8,570 nucleotides of DNA from Bacteroidota bacterium (GCA_021778375.1 JAJYCM010000107.1:1-8570); one strand, 5' to 3'; positions 1 through 7,453 are shown, counted from the first letter of the stretch. Notes: a model not told the origin generated them from the letters alone. Made by a program: numbers and translations.

Positions 1-1
1 A

Positions 2-199
2 AAAGTTGAAAATGTAATTGGACATATAATTCAAACAAGGATAGATGAAAATCAACTTGATGATGCGCCAATTACCTTTCATGATTTAACGAGAATCAAA
101 GAGTCGTTTACAAGCATTTTGGTAGGGCAACGCCACCACAGGATACGTTACCCAAAACAAGATGAATTAGAAAAAAGCACGGACGAGAAACTGGAATAA
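2..199 (+). CDS. C-terminal end of a 7TM-HD (PgpH/YqfF-type) membrane phosphohydrolase, partial
   Basis: An open frame enters from the left edge and runs 65 codons to a TAA stop at 197-199. The visible tail resembles the extreme C-terminus of 7TM-HD proteins. It has a Q-L-D-D acidic stretch, then an I-T-F-H-D-L segment, an I-K-E-S-F helix, and a final H-R-I-R-Y-P motif, which in this family follows the HD phosphohydrolase domain. Family members such as Listeria PgpH are membrane proteins whose cytoplasmic HD domain hydrolyses cyclic di-AMP. The extracellular, membrane and catalytic HD parts lie outside this window, so the activity cannot be checked here. The stop codon overlaps the next start (TAATG), suggesting co-translation with the recombinase gene. 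Family assignment rests on the short tail only. Confidence 0.72.
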   Translation, partial: KVENVIGHIIQTRIDENQLDDAPITFHDLTRIKESFTSILVGQRHHRIRYPKQDELEKSTDEKLE

Positions 200-1089
200 T
201 GGAAATATTTTTAAAAGAATATTTATCTCTTATAAGATTAGAAAAGAATCTTTCCGAAAATACAGTTTCATCTTATAAAAGCGATATAACTGCTTTCATC
301 CGCTTCTTGGAAGAATTTGGCATTAACGATCCATCGCTTGTGTATTATAAACATTTAGCTGCATTTTTCAAAGCGTTGAGCAATCTTGGGCTTTCAGTAA
401 ATTCGGCAGCACGATATTATTCATCAATAAAAGGATTCTTTCTTTTTCTTTACAAGAACAAATACATAAAAAATAACCCCGTCGAAAAACTTTCATCTCC
501 AAAGCTAAAAAAAAGCCTCCCGTCGGTTCTTTCGATACAAGAAGTCGATTCAATTTTGTCTATGCCCCAAGTTGATGAAAAGTTAGGATTAAGAGACAGA
601 GCACTTTTGGAGTTATTATACGCTTGCGGAACAAGGGTTTCGGAATTAGCATATTTAAAATTGTCAGATCTTTTTTTTAAGGAAGATGTAATAAGGGTTT
701 TCGGCAAAGGCTCGAAAGAAAGGCTAATACCTATAGGCAGCAGCGCGGTTAACTGGATTACAAAGTATTTGCAACAAAGTCGTCCTTTACTTGAAAAAAA
801 AACAAAAAGCGAAAATTATGTTTTCTTAAATAATCGCGGCACAAAGCTTTCAAGAATGGGAGTTTGGAAAATTGTGGAAAGATACTCTAAAGAAGCCGGG
901 ATAAACAAGAAAATTCATCCGCATACTTTTAGACATTCCTTCGCAACACATTTGTTAGAAGGAGGGGCAGACCTTCGCGCTGTACAAGAGATGCTTGGTC
1001 ATGTAGATATTTCAACAACGCAAATTTACACACACATTGACAGAGAATACATTAAACAAGTTCACAAAGATTTTCACCCGAGAGGATAA
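199..1089 (+). CDS. xerD: Tyrosine recombinase XerC/XerD
   Basis: This 296-residue protein has the usual length of Xer recombinases, which resolve chromosome dimers at dif sites with FtsK at the division septum. Residues 1-90 form the helical SAM-like core-binding domain that clamps DNA, and residues 105-290 form the catalytic domain. All six catalytic residues are visible: R146 in the ACGTRVSEL motif, K170 in GKGSKERLIPI, H242 and R245 in HPHTFRHSFATHLL, H268 in LGH, and the nucleophile Y277 in the IYTHI motif. The start ATG overlaps the upstream stop by one base, and no better start with a ribosome site is seen. The sequence is closest in feel to XerD, but XerC and XerD cannot be separated reliably by eye. 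A role in integron or phage integration is unlikely because of the housekeeping context and standard length. Confidence 0.93.
   Translation: MEIFLKEYLSLIRLEKNLSENTVSSYKSDITAFIRFLEEFGINDPSLVYYKHLAAFFKALSNLGLSVNSAARYYSSIKGFFLFLYKNKYIKNNPVEKLSSPKLKKSLPSVLSIQEVDSILSMPQVDEKLGLRDRALLELLYACGTRVSELAYLKLSDLFFKEDVIRVFGKGSKERLIPIGSSAVNWITKYLQQSRPLLEKKTKSENYVFLNNRGTKLSRMGVWKIVERYSKEAGINKKIHPHTFRHSFATHLLEGGADLRAVQEMLGHVDISTTQIYTHIDREYIKQVHKDFHPRG
1081..1086 (+). promoter_or_regulatory. Ribosome binding site deciding the TTG start of the M50 protease gene
   Basis: AGAGGA lies at the very end of the recombinase gene; its GAGG core at 1082-1085 is 8 bases before the TTG at 1094-1096. It is one of only two clear Shine-Dalgarno-like sites on the plus strand of this window. 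Its position supports TTG initiation rather than the upstream in-frame ATG at 1037, which would overlap the recombinase by 53 bases. Confidence 0.55.
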
Positions 1090-1093
1090 ACAA

Positions 1094-1747
1094 TTGTCTG
1101 GAATACACGTTAGCGATAAATTAATTTCATTTTTAACATTTTTGCCAATCTTTTTTATTTCAATTTCGGTTCATGAATTTGCTCATGCTATTACGGCAAG
1201 TTTGTTTGGAGACGACACTGCAAAAAATCAAGGAAGGTTAACATTAAATCCATTTAAGCACGCGGATTTAATAGGCACTTATTTAATGCCCCTTGCTTCT
1301 TTTGCTTCAGGGTTTGCGCTTATTGGCTGGGCAAAACCAGTGCCGGTAAAGAGATCCAACTTTAAAGATCCTTACAAAGATGATGCAATAGTTTCATTTG
1401 CCGGTCCTGCTTCAAATTTTATTTTATCAATTTTATTTTTTATTGCTTTCGTAACTGTTTTTAAGTCAGGTTACGGGCAGTCTAAATATTTATTAAACTT
1501 TCTTTGGTACGGTGTATTTCTAAATATATTTTTATTTGCTTTTAATTTAATTCCAGTACCTCCTCTTGACGGTTCATTTATTTTGTTCGATCTGTTCCCT
1601 AATAAATATACTGCGCAAATTTTGAGGTTAGGAATCTATGGTTCAATAATTTTGATGTTCTTAATATACAGCCCTTTGTGGGGATATTTTATGAATTTCA
1701 TAAACTTAATATTAAGTTTGTTATTGAAAATTGCAGGCCTTAGTTGA
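1094..1747 (+). CDS. Site-2 protease-like M50 family membrane zinc metalloprotease
   Basis: This is a compact intramembrane metalloprotease of the S2P/M50 family, whose members cleave membrane proteins within the bilayer; the substrate is unknown. With the TTG start the protein has 217 residues, normal for the small soluble-domain-free subfamily. The zinc-binding HEFAH motif is at residues 27-31 in the first membrane helix. The family segment D-x-T-A-K-N-Q-G-R-L-T-L-N-P follows at about 40-53, GPASN is at 104-108, and the second half of the active site (N-L-I-P-V-P-P-L-D-G, zinc ligand D159) sits in a later helix. Further hydrophobic segments lie at about 57-80, 106-123 and 181-211. There is no PDZ domain, so it is not RseP-like. 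TTG was chosen because it has the GAGG site at good spacing and lies just past the recombinase stop. An ATG at 1037 in the same frame would add 19 polar residues. The stop overlaps the next ATG (TGATG). Confidence 0.88.
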   Translation: MSGIHVSDKLISFLTFLPIFFISISVHEFAHAITASLFGDDTAKNQGRLTLNPFKHADLIGTYLMPLASFASGFALIGWAKPVPVKRSNFKDPYKDDAIVSFAGPASNFILSILFFIAFVTVFKSGYGQSKYLLNFLWYGVFLNIFLFAFNLIPVPPLDGSFILFDLFPNKYTAQILRLGIYGSIILMFLIYSPLWGYFMNFINLILSLLLKIAGLS

Positions 1748-2796
1748 TGTTTAAGCTTAGATATTTATTATTCATCTCAATTGTTTTTTATATTTCAATA
1801 TTTTCCGGCTGTAATGAAAAGAGAAATGACGGTAACGCGGAAAGTAGCTTAAGAAAGAACGAGAAAAAATCCTCCGGAAGCTCAGGATATTTTTACTTTG
1901 TGGGAATAATTAATGAAAAGCCAGGATTATACAAATATAATTTTTCTTCGAAAAAGTCTGCAAAATTCTGGTTTAATAAATATGAAAATGTCCTTCAACT
2001 TTCATATTCACCGGATAAAAATTTCGCATTCTTCATAACCGCTGAAAATATAAGCAAGTTAGGAGTTTTTTCATATCTCACGAATGTTAGGCTTTATCTT
2101 TTGAATGCAAAATCTTCGGAGGTTTTTTTCTTAAAGAATATCGGTAGCGGGTTTCAGGTTTTCACTTCGTGGGAAACAAAGAATGCCTTTAAAATTATTC
2201 TTAATTCACCCGATAAAGGTAATGTGACTTACGTAAATCAAACTACCGGATATTTTAACACCTACGGAAAAGAATTAATGGAGCAAACAAAAACATACGA
2301 TATCACTAAGGACGGATACCCTAATCCACCTAAAACTAAAGGCAATAATATCTCGCAGAACAGCAAATATAGAATATTTTCTGTCGATTCTATATCTACT
2401 TCGATCTTTTTGCAGATAATTTCTTCGGGAAAAAATATTTTAATAACATCAGTGAATCAGGATTTGAAGCAAACAAGCTGGACGGACGATGGAAAGTTTG
2501 TGGTCTTTTCTACTGCAAGTATTTCAACTGAAAATTTGGCTAATAACCCGGGAAGCGGAATGTCGGGCATTTTTATTTATTCGATAAGAGAAAACAAAAT
2601 TATCCACCAATGGAATGTTAGCGGAGTAGGAAATTTTTTACTTATAAATGATTTTTTGATTTTTGACAATGGATTTGGGAATACTTCTTCCATAGAAATC
2701 TTCGAGATTAGATCACTAAAGAACTTCAATACTATAAAAATTAAAGGAGGATGCGGCTTGCAAGGTGTTACACAAACTCCGGGTTATAACGCTTAA
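1747..2796 (+). CDS. Predicted lipoprotein with TolB/WD40-like propeller repeats, function unknown
   Basis: This 349-residue protein is not one I recognise by name. Residues 1-21 form a classic lipoprotein signal: M-F-K-L-R, a hydrophobic stretch, then an F-S-G-C lipobox with acylated Cys at 22. It is therefore probably anchored in the outer or inner membrane facing the periplasm. A low-complexity polar linker rich in Ser, Lys and Asn (about 23-47) follows. The rest is beta-rich, with blades resembling PD40/TolB propeller repeats: Y-S-P-D-K-N-F-A-F-F near 87-96 and W-T-D-D-G-K-F-V-V-F near 245-254, both followed by strands. The C-terminus contains a Gly-Cys-Gly and ends without a membrane segment. 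The ATG overlaps the protease stop by one base, and the stop overlaps the msbA start by one base, so it is locked into the operon. A link to envelope assembly is inferred from context only. An in-frame TTG directly before the ATG is an alternative start that adds one residue. Confidence 0.8.
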   Translation: MFKLRYLLFISIVFYISIFSGCNEKRNDGNAESSLRKNEKKSSGSSGYFYFVGIINEKPGLYKYNFSSKKSAKFWFNKYENVLQLSYSPDKNFAFFITAENISKLGVFSYLTNVRLYLLNAKSSEVFFLKNIGSGFQVFTSWETKNAFKIILNSPDKGNVTYVNQTTGYFNTYGKELMEQTKTYDITKDGYPNPPKTKGNNISQNSKYRIFSVDSISTSIFLQIISSGKNILITSVNQDLKQTSWTDDGKFVVFSTASISTENLANNPGSGMSGIFIYSIRENKIIHQWNVSGVGNFLLINDFLIFDNGFGNTSSIEIFEIRSLKNFNTIKIKGGCGLQGVTQTPGYNA

Positions 2797-4652
2797 TGAA
2801 AACATATTTTAGGATATTGTCTTTTGTAAAACCTTACTGGAAGCACTTGGCAATCTCGGTCATCTGTACAATTCTTTTCGCAATTTTAAATGCGCTTTCC
2901 GTTTACTTAACTATTCCACTTCTTGATACCTTATTCCAACAATCAGGAACGCAAGAATCAGTACAACAGCCTGCCGCTTTAGAAAATGCATCAAGCCTTC
3001 TTCCCAATTGGGTTCTAAGAATAGAACACGATGTAACGACAACCTTTAACGGCTTTGTATTCAGCGGCAACAAAATTGATGCACTTTTCAGAATATGTTT
3101 ACTCGTTGTATTTACATTTTTATTCAAAAATATCTTCGGTTATCTCCAGGCGTATTTTCTTTCTTATGTAGAACAAGGGACGATGAAAGACATACGCGAC
3201 AAAGCATATATGCACCTTCATCAGCTACCTATGAGTTATTTCAAACAGGAACGGATTGGAAATTTAATCTCCAGGATTACAAACGATGTTACCGTTGTTC
3301 AGAACAGCATTTCTGCCGCATTTCTAAATTTAATTAGAGAACCGTTAACCATAATTGTCCTGGTCGGAATAGCTCTCAGCATTAGCTGGCAGCTTACATT
3401 GCTTTCCTTTGTTGTCCTTCCTTTTTCAATGCTGATAATTGCAGGAATAGGATTAAAACTTAGAAAGTACAGTACAATTGTACAGGCTAAAATGGCTGAT
3501 ATAACGAGCATTCTTCAAGAAACTATTTCAGGAGTTAAAATAGTTAAAGCGTTCGGAATGGAAGACTATGAGAACAATAAATTTACCACCGAGACAAAGA
3601 GTTTTTTCAAGACAATGTTAAGAATTTATAGAATCAGAAATGCTTCCTCTCCTCTTACTGAATTTTTAAGCGTAACAGTAGGCGCAGTAATTATTTATTA
3701 TGGCGGTGTGCTTGTTCTTCAAAGCAACACATTAAAGGCCAGTGAATTTTTTGGATTTCTTTTCGCTATATTCCAACTAATGCCGCCGATTAAGGAATTA
3801 AGCACTGTTAATAATCGCATTCAGGAATCAAGCGCAGCTGGCGATAGAATTTTTGAAATAATTGACACAGAACCTTCAATCAAAGATAAGCCGGAGGCAA
3901 TTGAATTAACTGAATTTAAAGATTCGGTAGCATTTGATCATCTCTCTTTTCATTATGAAGATTCAACTGATTTGGTTTTAAACGATTTGAATTTTTCCGT
4001 TAAGCGAGGTGAAATTATTGCACTCGTGGGACCGAGCGGTGGCGGTAAATCTACTCTTGTTGATTTAATCCCAAGATTTTTTGACCCAACCTCTGGAAGA
4101 ATTTTGATTGACGGTATTGACATTAAGGATGTGAAACTTAAAAGCCTTCGTCAATTACTAGGAATTGTAACTCAAGAAACATTCTTATTTAACGAAAGTA
4201 TTAAAAGTAACATTGCTTATGGACTAGGCAATTACCCAATGGAAAGAATAATTGAAGCAGCAAAAACCGCAAACGCCCACAACTTTATAATAGAAATGCC
4301 GGATAGTTATGAGACCGTTATAGGTGAAAGGGGTTTGAAAATTTCCGGTGGGCAACGCCAGAGGCTTTCAATTGCGAGAGCTTTGTTGAAAAACCCGGAG
4401 ATAATGATTTTTGATGAAGCAACTTCCGCGCTTGATAACGAATCCGAGTTACTTGTTCAAGAAGCAATTGAAAGATTAATGGTTAATCGCACTACTTTTG
4501 TTATCGCTCACCGGTTAAGTACTATTAGAAATGCAACAAAAATTTTAGTATTAGATAAAGGTTCTATTATTCAAACAGGGACTCACGACGAATTAATTGG
4601 AGATACCGGTGGACTATACGGGAAATTTTATGAGATGCAGTTTAGAGACTAA
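2796..4652 (+). CDS. msbA: MsbA-type ABC transporter, fused permease and ATPase (lipid/lipopolysaccharide core flippase)
   Basis: This is a half-transporter of 618 residues that would work as a homodimer in the inner membrane. The family flips lipid A-core or exports other amphipaths using ATP. The type IV exporter membrane domain spans about 15-330 with six hydrophobic helices. The nucleotide-binding domain covers about 375-615 with Walker A G-P-S-G-G-G-K-S-T (412-420), Q-loop Q460, signature SGGQRQR (517-523), Walker B I-M-I-F-D (536-540), catalytic E541 and switch H572. It is about 36 residues longer than E. coli MsbA (582). The extra length falls in the first external loop, about residues 46-92, which is rich in Gln, Ser and Asn. 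The start overlaps the lipoprotein stop (TAATG). The O-antigen ligase-family gene next door favours a lipid A or glycolipid substrate over drugs, but MsbA-like sequences include other lipid and multidrug exporters, so the substrate is inferred. Confidence 0.86.
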   Translation: MKTYFRILSFVKPYWKHLAISVICTILFAILNALSVYLTIPLLDTLFQQSGTQESVQQPAALENASSLLPNWVLRIEHDVTTTFNGFVFSGNKIDALFRICLLVVFTFLFKNIFGYLQAYFLSYVEQGTMKDIRDKAYMHLHQLPMSYFKQERIGNLISRITNDVTVVQNSISAAFLNLIREPLTIIVLVGIALSISWQLTLLSFVVLPFSMLIIAGIGLKLRKYSTIVQAKMADITSILQETISGVKIVKAFGMEDYENNKFTTETKSFFKTMLRIYRIRNASSPLTEFLSVTVGAVIIYYGGVLVLQSNTLKASEFFGFLFAIFQLMPPIKELSTVNNRIQESSAAGDRIFEIIDTEPSIKDKPEAIELTEFKDSVAFDHLSFHYEDSTDLVLNDLNFSVKRGEIIALVGPSGGGKSTLVDLIPRFFDPTSGRILIDGIDIKDVKLKSLRQLLGIVTQETFLFNESIKSNIAYGLGNYPMERIIEAAKTANAHNFIIEMPDSYETVIGERGLKISGGQRQRLSIARALLKNPEIMIFDEATSALDNESELLVQEAIERLMVNRTTFVIAHRLSTIRNATKILVLDKGSIIQTGTHDELIGDTGGLYGKFYEMQFRD

Positions 4653-4667
4653 CTAAAATTATTTATT

Positions 4668-5852
4668 ATGATTTCATCAAGGTTCAACCTAAATATTATT
4701 TTTTACCTTTTTATTGCCACCGTTTTTAGTATGATGGTTTCATTATTTCTGCTACAATTATTTGCAGGTATTTTGTCTTTGTTTTGGTTATTTGAAAGCG
4801 GCAAAAATAAAAAAGAAGCGATAGATATTTTTACGTGGCTTATTATTGTTTTCGGAAGTGTCAGAATTCTTTCTATTGTTTTTTCAGATTTCCCATCAGT
4901 CAGCTACCAAGCGTTTTACAAAGACGCACTTTTCTATCTTGCTTTCTTTTCAATGAGTTTCTACATAAAAGTATTGGACAAAGAAAGAATTAAAAAAATA
5001 ATACTAGCATTTATTGCCGGCGCTGTGCTGGTTTCCATCATTGGGCTAATACAATTTAACTTAAAGATTGTGGATAGAGCCCAAGCTTTTTCATCGGGTT
5101 ATGCAACTTACTCATCTTTCCTTTTGGCTGCGTTGGGATTGTTTGTAGTATCTTCATCCCCGAATTCAGAAAAGAATGAAAGGCTCTTTTGGCTGCTGGG
5201 AATTTCATTTTTGCTCTCAGGGATTATCACATCGCAAGGGCGTACTAACATAGCTGTTGCCGGATTGGTTTTCATTGCCGGAATGGTTTTTAAGAAAACT
5301 AATTTAAAATCAGCTGTACTAATAATTATTGTGACTGCCTTAATTTCATTTATTTCATTTTCAAATAATAGAAAAGAAATTACTGAAAGAGTAGAAAACC
5401 CGACTACGTTGTCGGATAGAAATATTATTATGAAAGGAGCCGAAGAATTAGCATTTACCCACCCCGTTTTAGGCTTCGGCCCAAGAACTTTCCACAATAT
5501 TTTCCCATACAAAAATGAATTGGCAGACAAAGGCATAGGAAGCTGGCATAACGATTTTGTTCAAGTCTATTTTGAAAGTGGATTACTTGGACTTTTATCT
5601 TTCCTTGCTATTATTGCCGCAGCAATTTATTATGGATTAAAAATTATTCGCAGCAAACAAAATAACGAAGAAGAGAAAAATTTTACACTGGGAATTCTTC
5701 TTTCAGTTACAGCCTTAATACTCTCAGCAATTACAGCAGGATTTATTGATTCGCCTGTACTATCAATTGAGTTTGCTTTTTTCTTATCTCTTTTTTCGTT
5801 GGTATTATTTTCAAACGGTGGAAAGTTTTTTGGCAAAAAAATACTATCTTAG
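4668..5852 (+). CDS. O-antigen ligase/polymerase family membrane protein (Wzy_C domain)
   Basis: This 394-residue polytopic membrane protein has about ten to twelve hydrophobic helices. Proteins of this family (WaaL ligases, Wzy polymerases and some protein O-glycosyltransferases) transfer undecaprenyl-linked glycans at the periplasmic face of the inner membrane. The family signature is in the large periplasmic loop (about 232-300). H-P-V-L-G-F-G-P-R-T-F is at 265-275, followed by S-W-H-N-D-F-V-Q-V-Y-F-E-S-G-L-L-G-L-L starting at 292, with the conserved His at 294. An earlier T-S-Q-G-R motif ends at R192, a position resembling the conserved Arg of the family. The gene starts 15 bases after msbA with no clear ribosome site, so translational coupling is likely. 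Ligase and polymerase cannot be told apart by eye, hence no symbol. Pairing with MsbA suggests glycan attachment to lipid A-core. No glycosyltransferases are in the window. Confidence 0.8.
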   Translation: MISSRFNLNIIFYLFIATVFSMMVSLFLLQLFAGILSLFWLFESGKNKKEAIDIFTWLIIVFGSVRILSIVFSDFPSVSYQAFYKDALFYLAFFSMSFYIKVLDKERIKKIILAFIAGAVLVSIIGLIQFNLKIVDRAQAFSSGYATYSSFLLAALGLFVVSSSPNSEKNERLFWLLGISFLLSGIITSQGRTNIAVAGLVFIAGMVFKKTNLKSAVLIIIVTALISFISFSNNRKEITERVENPTTLSDRNIIMKGAEELAFTHPVLGFGPRTFHNIFPYKNELADKGIGSWHNDFVQVYFESGLLGLLSFLAIIAAAIYYGLKIIRSKQNNEEEKNFTLGILLSVTALILSAITAGFIDSPVLSIEFAFFLSLFSLVLFSNGGKFFGKKILS

Positions 5853-5860
5853 TTTATAAT
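5830..5860 (+). promoter_or_regulatory. Possible sigma-70-like promoter for the GlmU-like gene
   Basis: TTGGCA (5830-5835) is followed after 19 bases by a perfect TATAAT (5855-5860), just at and past the end of the ligase-family gene. A start near 5867 would give a leader of about 50 bases before the ATG at 5916. The spacing is longer than ideal and the region is AT-rich, so a chance match is possible. The Bacteroidota -7 motif is not matched here. Confidence 0.3.
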
Positions 5861-5906
5861 GTAACTGGAAAATTCATATTAATCTAAAATTTAATTTTGT
5901 TCAACA

Positions 5907-5911
5907 AGAGG
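5907..5911 (+). promoter_or_regulatory. Ribosome binding site of the GlmU-like gene
   Basis: AGAGG lies 4 bases before the ATG at 5916, a little close but one of the few purine-rich sites here that match the anti-Shine-Dalgarno sequence. It supports the first ATG over the in-frame ATG at 5964 (residue 17), which has no such site. Confidence 0.5.
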
Positions 5912-5915
5912 AAAA

Positions 5916-7412
5916 ATGGAAGTAAATGAAATTTATGATTTAGCTAAAAAATTATCTTCGCCGATGAACCATGACGTTCATGAAGTAGGAATAATTTTAG
6001 CTGCCGGGCATGGTAAAAGGATCAAATCGCAAAGATCAAAGATGCTGCATAAAATTTGGGGAATTCCAACAGTCGAGCGTGTCTATAATGCCTGCCGTAC
6101 AGGGATAGAGAATATTAATTTGATTGTTGTTGTCGGAATTAAAGCCGAAGATGTGATGAAGGTTGTCGGGAAAAGGCAATCCACAGTTTTTGCATTTCAG
6201 GAAAAGCAGAACGGAACCGGTCATGCAGTGCAAGTTGCTTTGAAGAAAATTGATTCGAAAAATTTTGACGGTATTGTTTATATTTTGCCGGGAGACATGG
6301 GGTTGATCAATGCCGAAACCATGAGAAGTTTTAGGGATGAATTTGTGCAAAGCGATTCCGACATGATGGTACTCACTGGAATTTTTGAAGGGGATCCGAA
6401 AGAGAATTATTACGGGAGAATTATCCGGGTAAAATCTGAAGATGAAAACGGTAACTCTGCCGGGAAAGATTTCGGAAATGTAATAGAAATTATTGAGTAC
6501 AAAGATATTCTTTCCATTTCTGATGGTGTTCCTTACCGTGTTATGTTCAACGGAAAAAATTATTCATATTCAAAAAAGGAATTAATAGAGAATAACGAAT
6601 TCAACTCCGGAGTATATGCTTTTAAGTATACAAAGTTAAATGAGTTGGTAGATTCAATTACAAGCAATAATGTACAAAATGAAATCTATATTACAGACCT
6701 TATTTCGATATTCAATCAAAATAAATACACTGTGCAGGCAGTAAGCCCCCGGGAACAATATGTTGTCATGGGTTTTAACAACAAATCCGTCTTAAAAGAA
6801 ATGGCGGATGTTGCTCGCAATAAGGTCTATGAAAGATTAAAAGATATTATTGAAATAAATGACCCTGAAGATTTTTTTATTGACGAAAGTGTTGTTGACC
6901 AAATAATTAGCATGGATGGCAATAACGTACCGCTTGACATCAGTATAGGGAAAGGTGTTTACATTGGGAAAGGCGTTAAATTAAATTATAATCTCGAGTT
7001 GATGAAAAATGTTTTTGTAGAAGGTAATGTTCAATTTGGAAAGAATGTAAGGGTAAGCCAAAACGTTTCGCTTTCTTGTTTTGAAGGTCAGGCGTTTCTG
7101 ATTGGCGACAATGTCGAAATTCTTTCAGGAGATATTATAAAGGGAAATATTATCATTGGTGAAGGATCGAGAATTGAATCAAGCGTGAATATGACAGGGA
7201 ACGATGAATATCCTCTTAGAGTAGGAAAGCGTGTACTTATCAAGGGAACCAGCTATATTTTTGGTTCTATAATCGAAGACGACGTTCACATCGAACATAG
7301 CGTTATAATAAAAAAACGTGTAGATCGTCTCATAAAAAGAGACGGTTCTATTCAACCGGTAAAATTTTATCTCCCAATGCCTGAAGGAATTGACGCCGTT
7401 GAAGATTTATAA
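5916..7412 (+). CDS. GlmU-like nucleotidyltransferase (UDP-GlcNAc pyrophosphorylase type) with atypical left-handed beta-helix C-terminus
   Basis: This 498-residue protein has a GT-A-like nucleotidyltransferase domain at about 23-290, which would join a sugar 1-phosphate (probably GlcNAc-1-P) to UTP in the cytoplasm to feed cell-wall and glycolipid synthesis. Visible active-site elements are L-A-A-G-H-G-K-R (28-35), K42 in S-K-M-L-H, Q95 and G-T-G-H-A (100-104), metal-binding D127 in P-G-D, Y-G at 166-167, E194 in I-E-Y-K-D, N230 in E-F-N-S-G, and N252 plus D261 in the Q-N-E-I-Y-I-T-D segment. These match the uridylyltransferase residues of E. coli GlmU. Two insertions, about 172-186 and 201-222, enlarge this domain. 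Residues about 343-465 have hexapeptide repeats (I-G-K-G-V pattern) of a left-handed beta-helix. The GlmU acetyltransferase signature (the R-P-G-T region, the K/H/Y/N catalytic set and the N-Y-D-G-x-x-K-H motif) is not seen, so it is probably monofunctional. The sugar substrate is inferred. Confidence 0.82.
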   Translation: MEVNEIYDLAKKLSSPMNHDVHEVGIILAAGHGKRIKSQRSKMLHKIWGIPTVERVYNACRTGIENINLIVVVGIKAEDVMKVVGKRQSTVFAFQEKQNGTGHAVQVALKKIDSKNFDGIVYILPGDMGLINAETMRSFRDEFVQSDSDMMVLTGIFEGDPKENYYGRIIRVKSEDENGNSAGKDFGNVIEIIEYKDILSISDGVPYRVMFNGKNYSYSKKELIENNEFNSGVYAFKYTKLNELVDSITSNNVQNEIYITDLISIFNQNKYTVQAVSPREQYVVMGFNNKSVLKEMADVARNKVYERLKDIIEINDPEDFFIDESVVDQIISMDGNNVPLDISIGKGVYIGKGVKLNYNLELMKNVFVEGNVQFGKNVRVSQNVSLSCFEGQAFLIGDNVEILSGDIIKGNIIIGEGSRIESSVNMTGNDEYPLRVGKRVLIKGTSYIFGSIIEDDVHIEHSVIIKKRVDRLIKRDGSIQPVKFYLPMPEGIDAVEDL

Positions 7413-7453
7413 ATTATGTGCCGGGTTTCTAACAAAAATATTAGAGTAGAAAA

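Noticed and set aside
199..1089. Tyrosine recombinase as a sign of an integrative element or prophage
   Set aside because: Length, motifs and the housekeeping operon fit chromosomal XerC/XerD; no attachment repeats, tRNA or phage genes are nearby.
1037..1093. ATG at 1037 as the start of the M50 protease gene
   Set aside because: It overlaps the recombinase by 53 bases, has no ribosome site, and adds polar residues not expected before the first membrane helix; TTG at 1094 is better placed.
5108..5536. 142-codon minus-strand open frame inside the ligase-family gene
   Set aside because: It lies entirely antisense to a well-supported membrane protein gene and shows no recognisable domain; it is a shadow of biased codon use.
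5892..5899. TAATTTTG as a Bacteroidota -7 element for the GlmU-like gene
   Set aside because: Transcription would begin only about 10 bases before the start codon, into the ribosome site, and there is no TTTG at the right distance upstream.
7326..7344. Hairpin (CGTCTC / GAGACG, 7-base loop) near the 3' end of the GlmU-like gene as a terminator
   Set aside because: It lies inside the coding sequence about 70 bases before the stop and has no T-run, so it is probably incidental.
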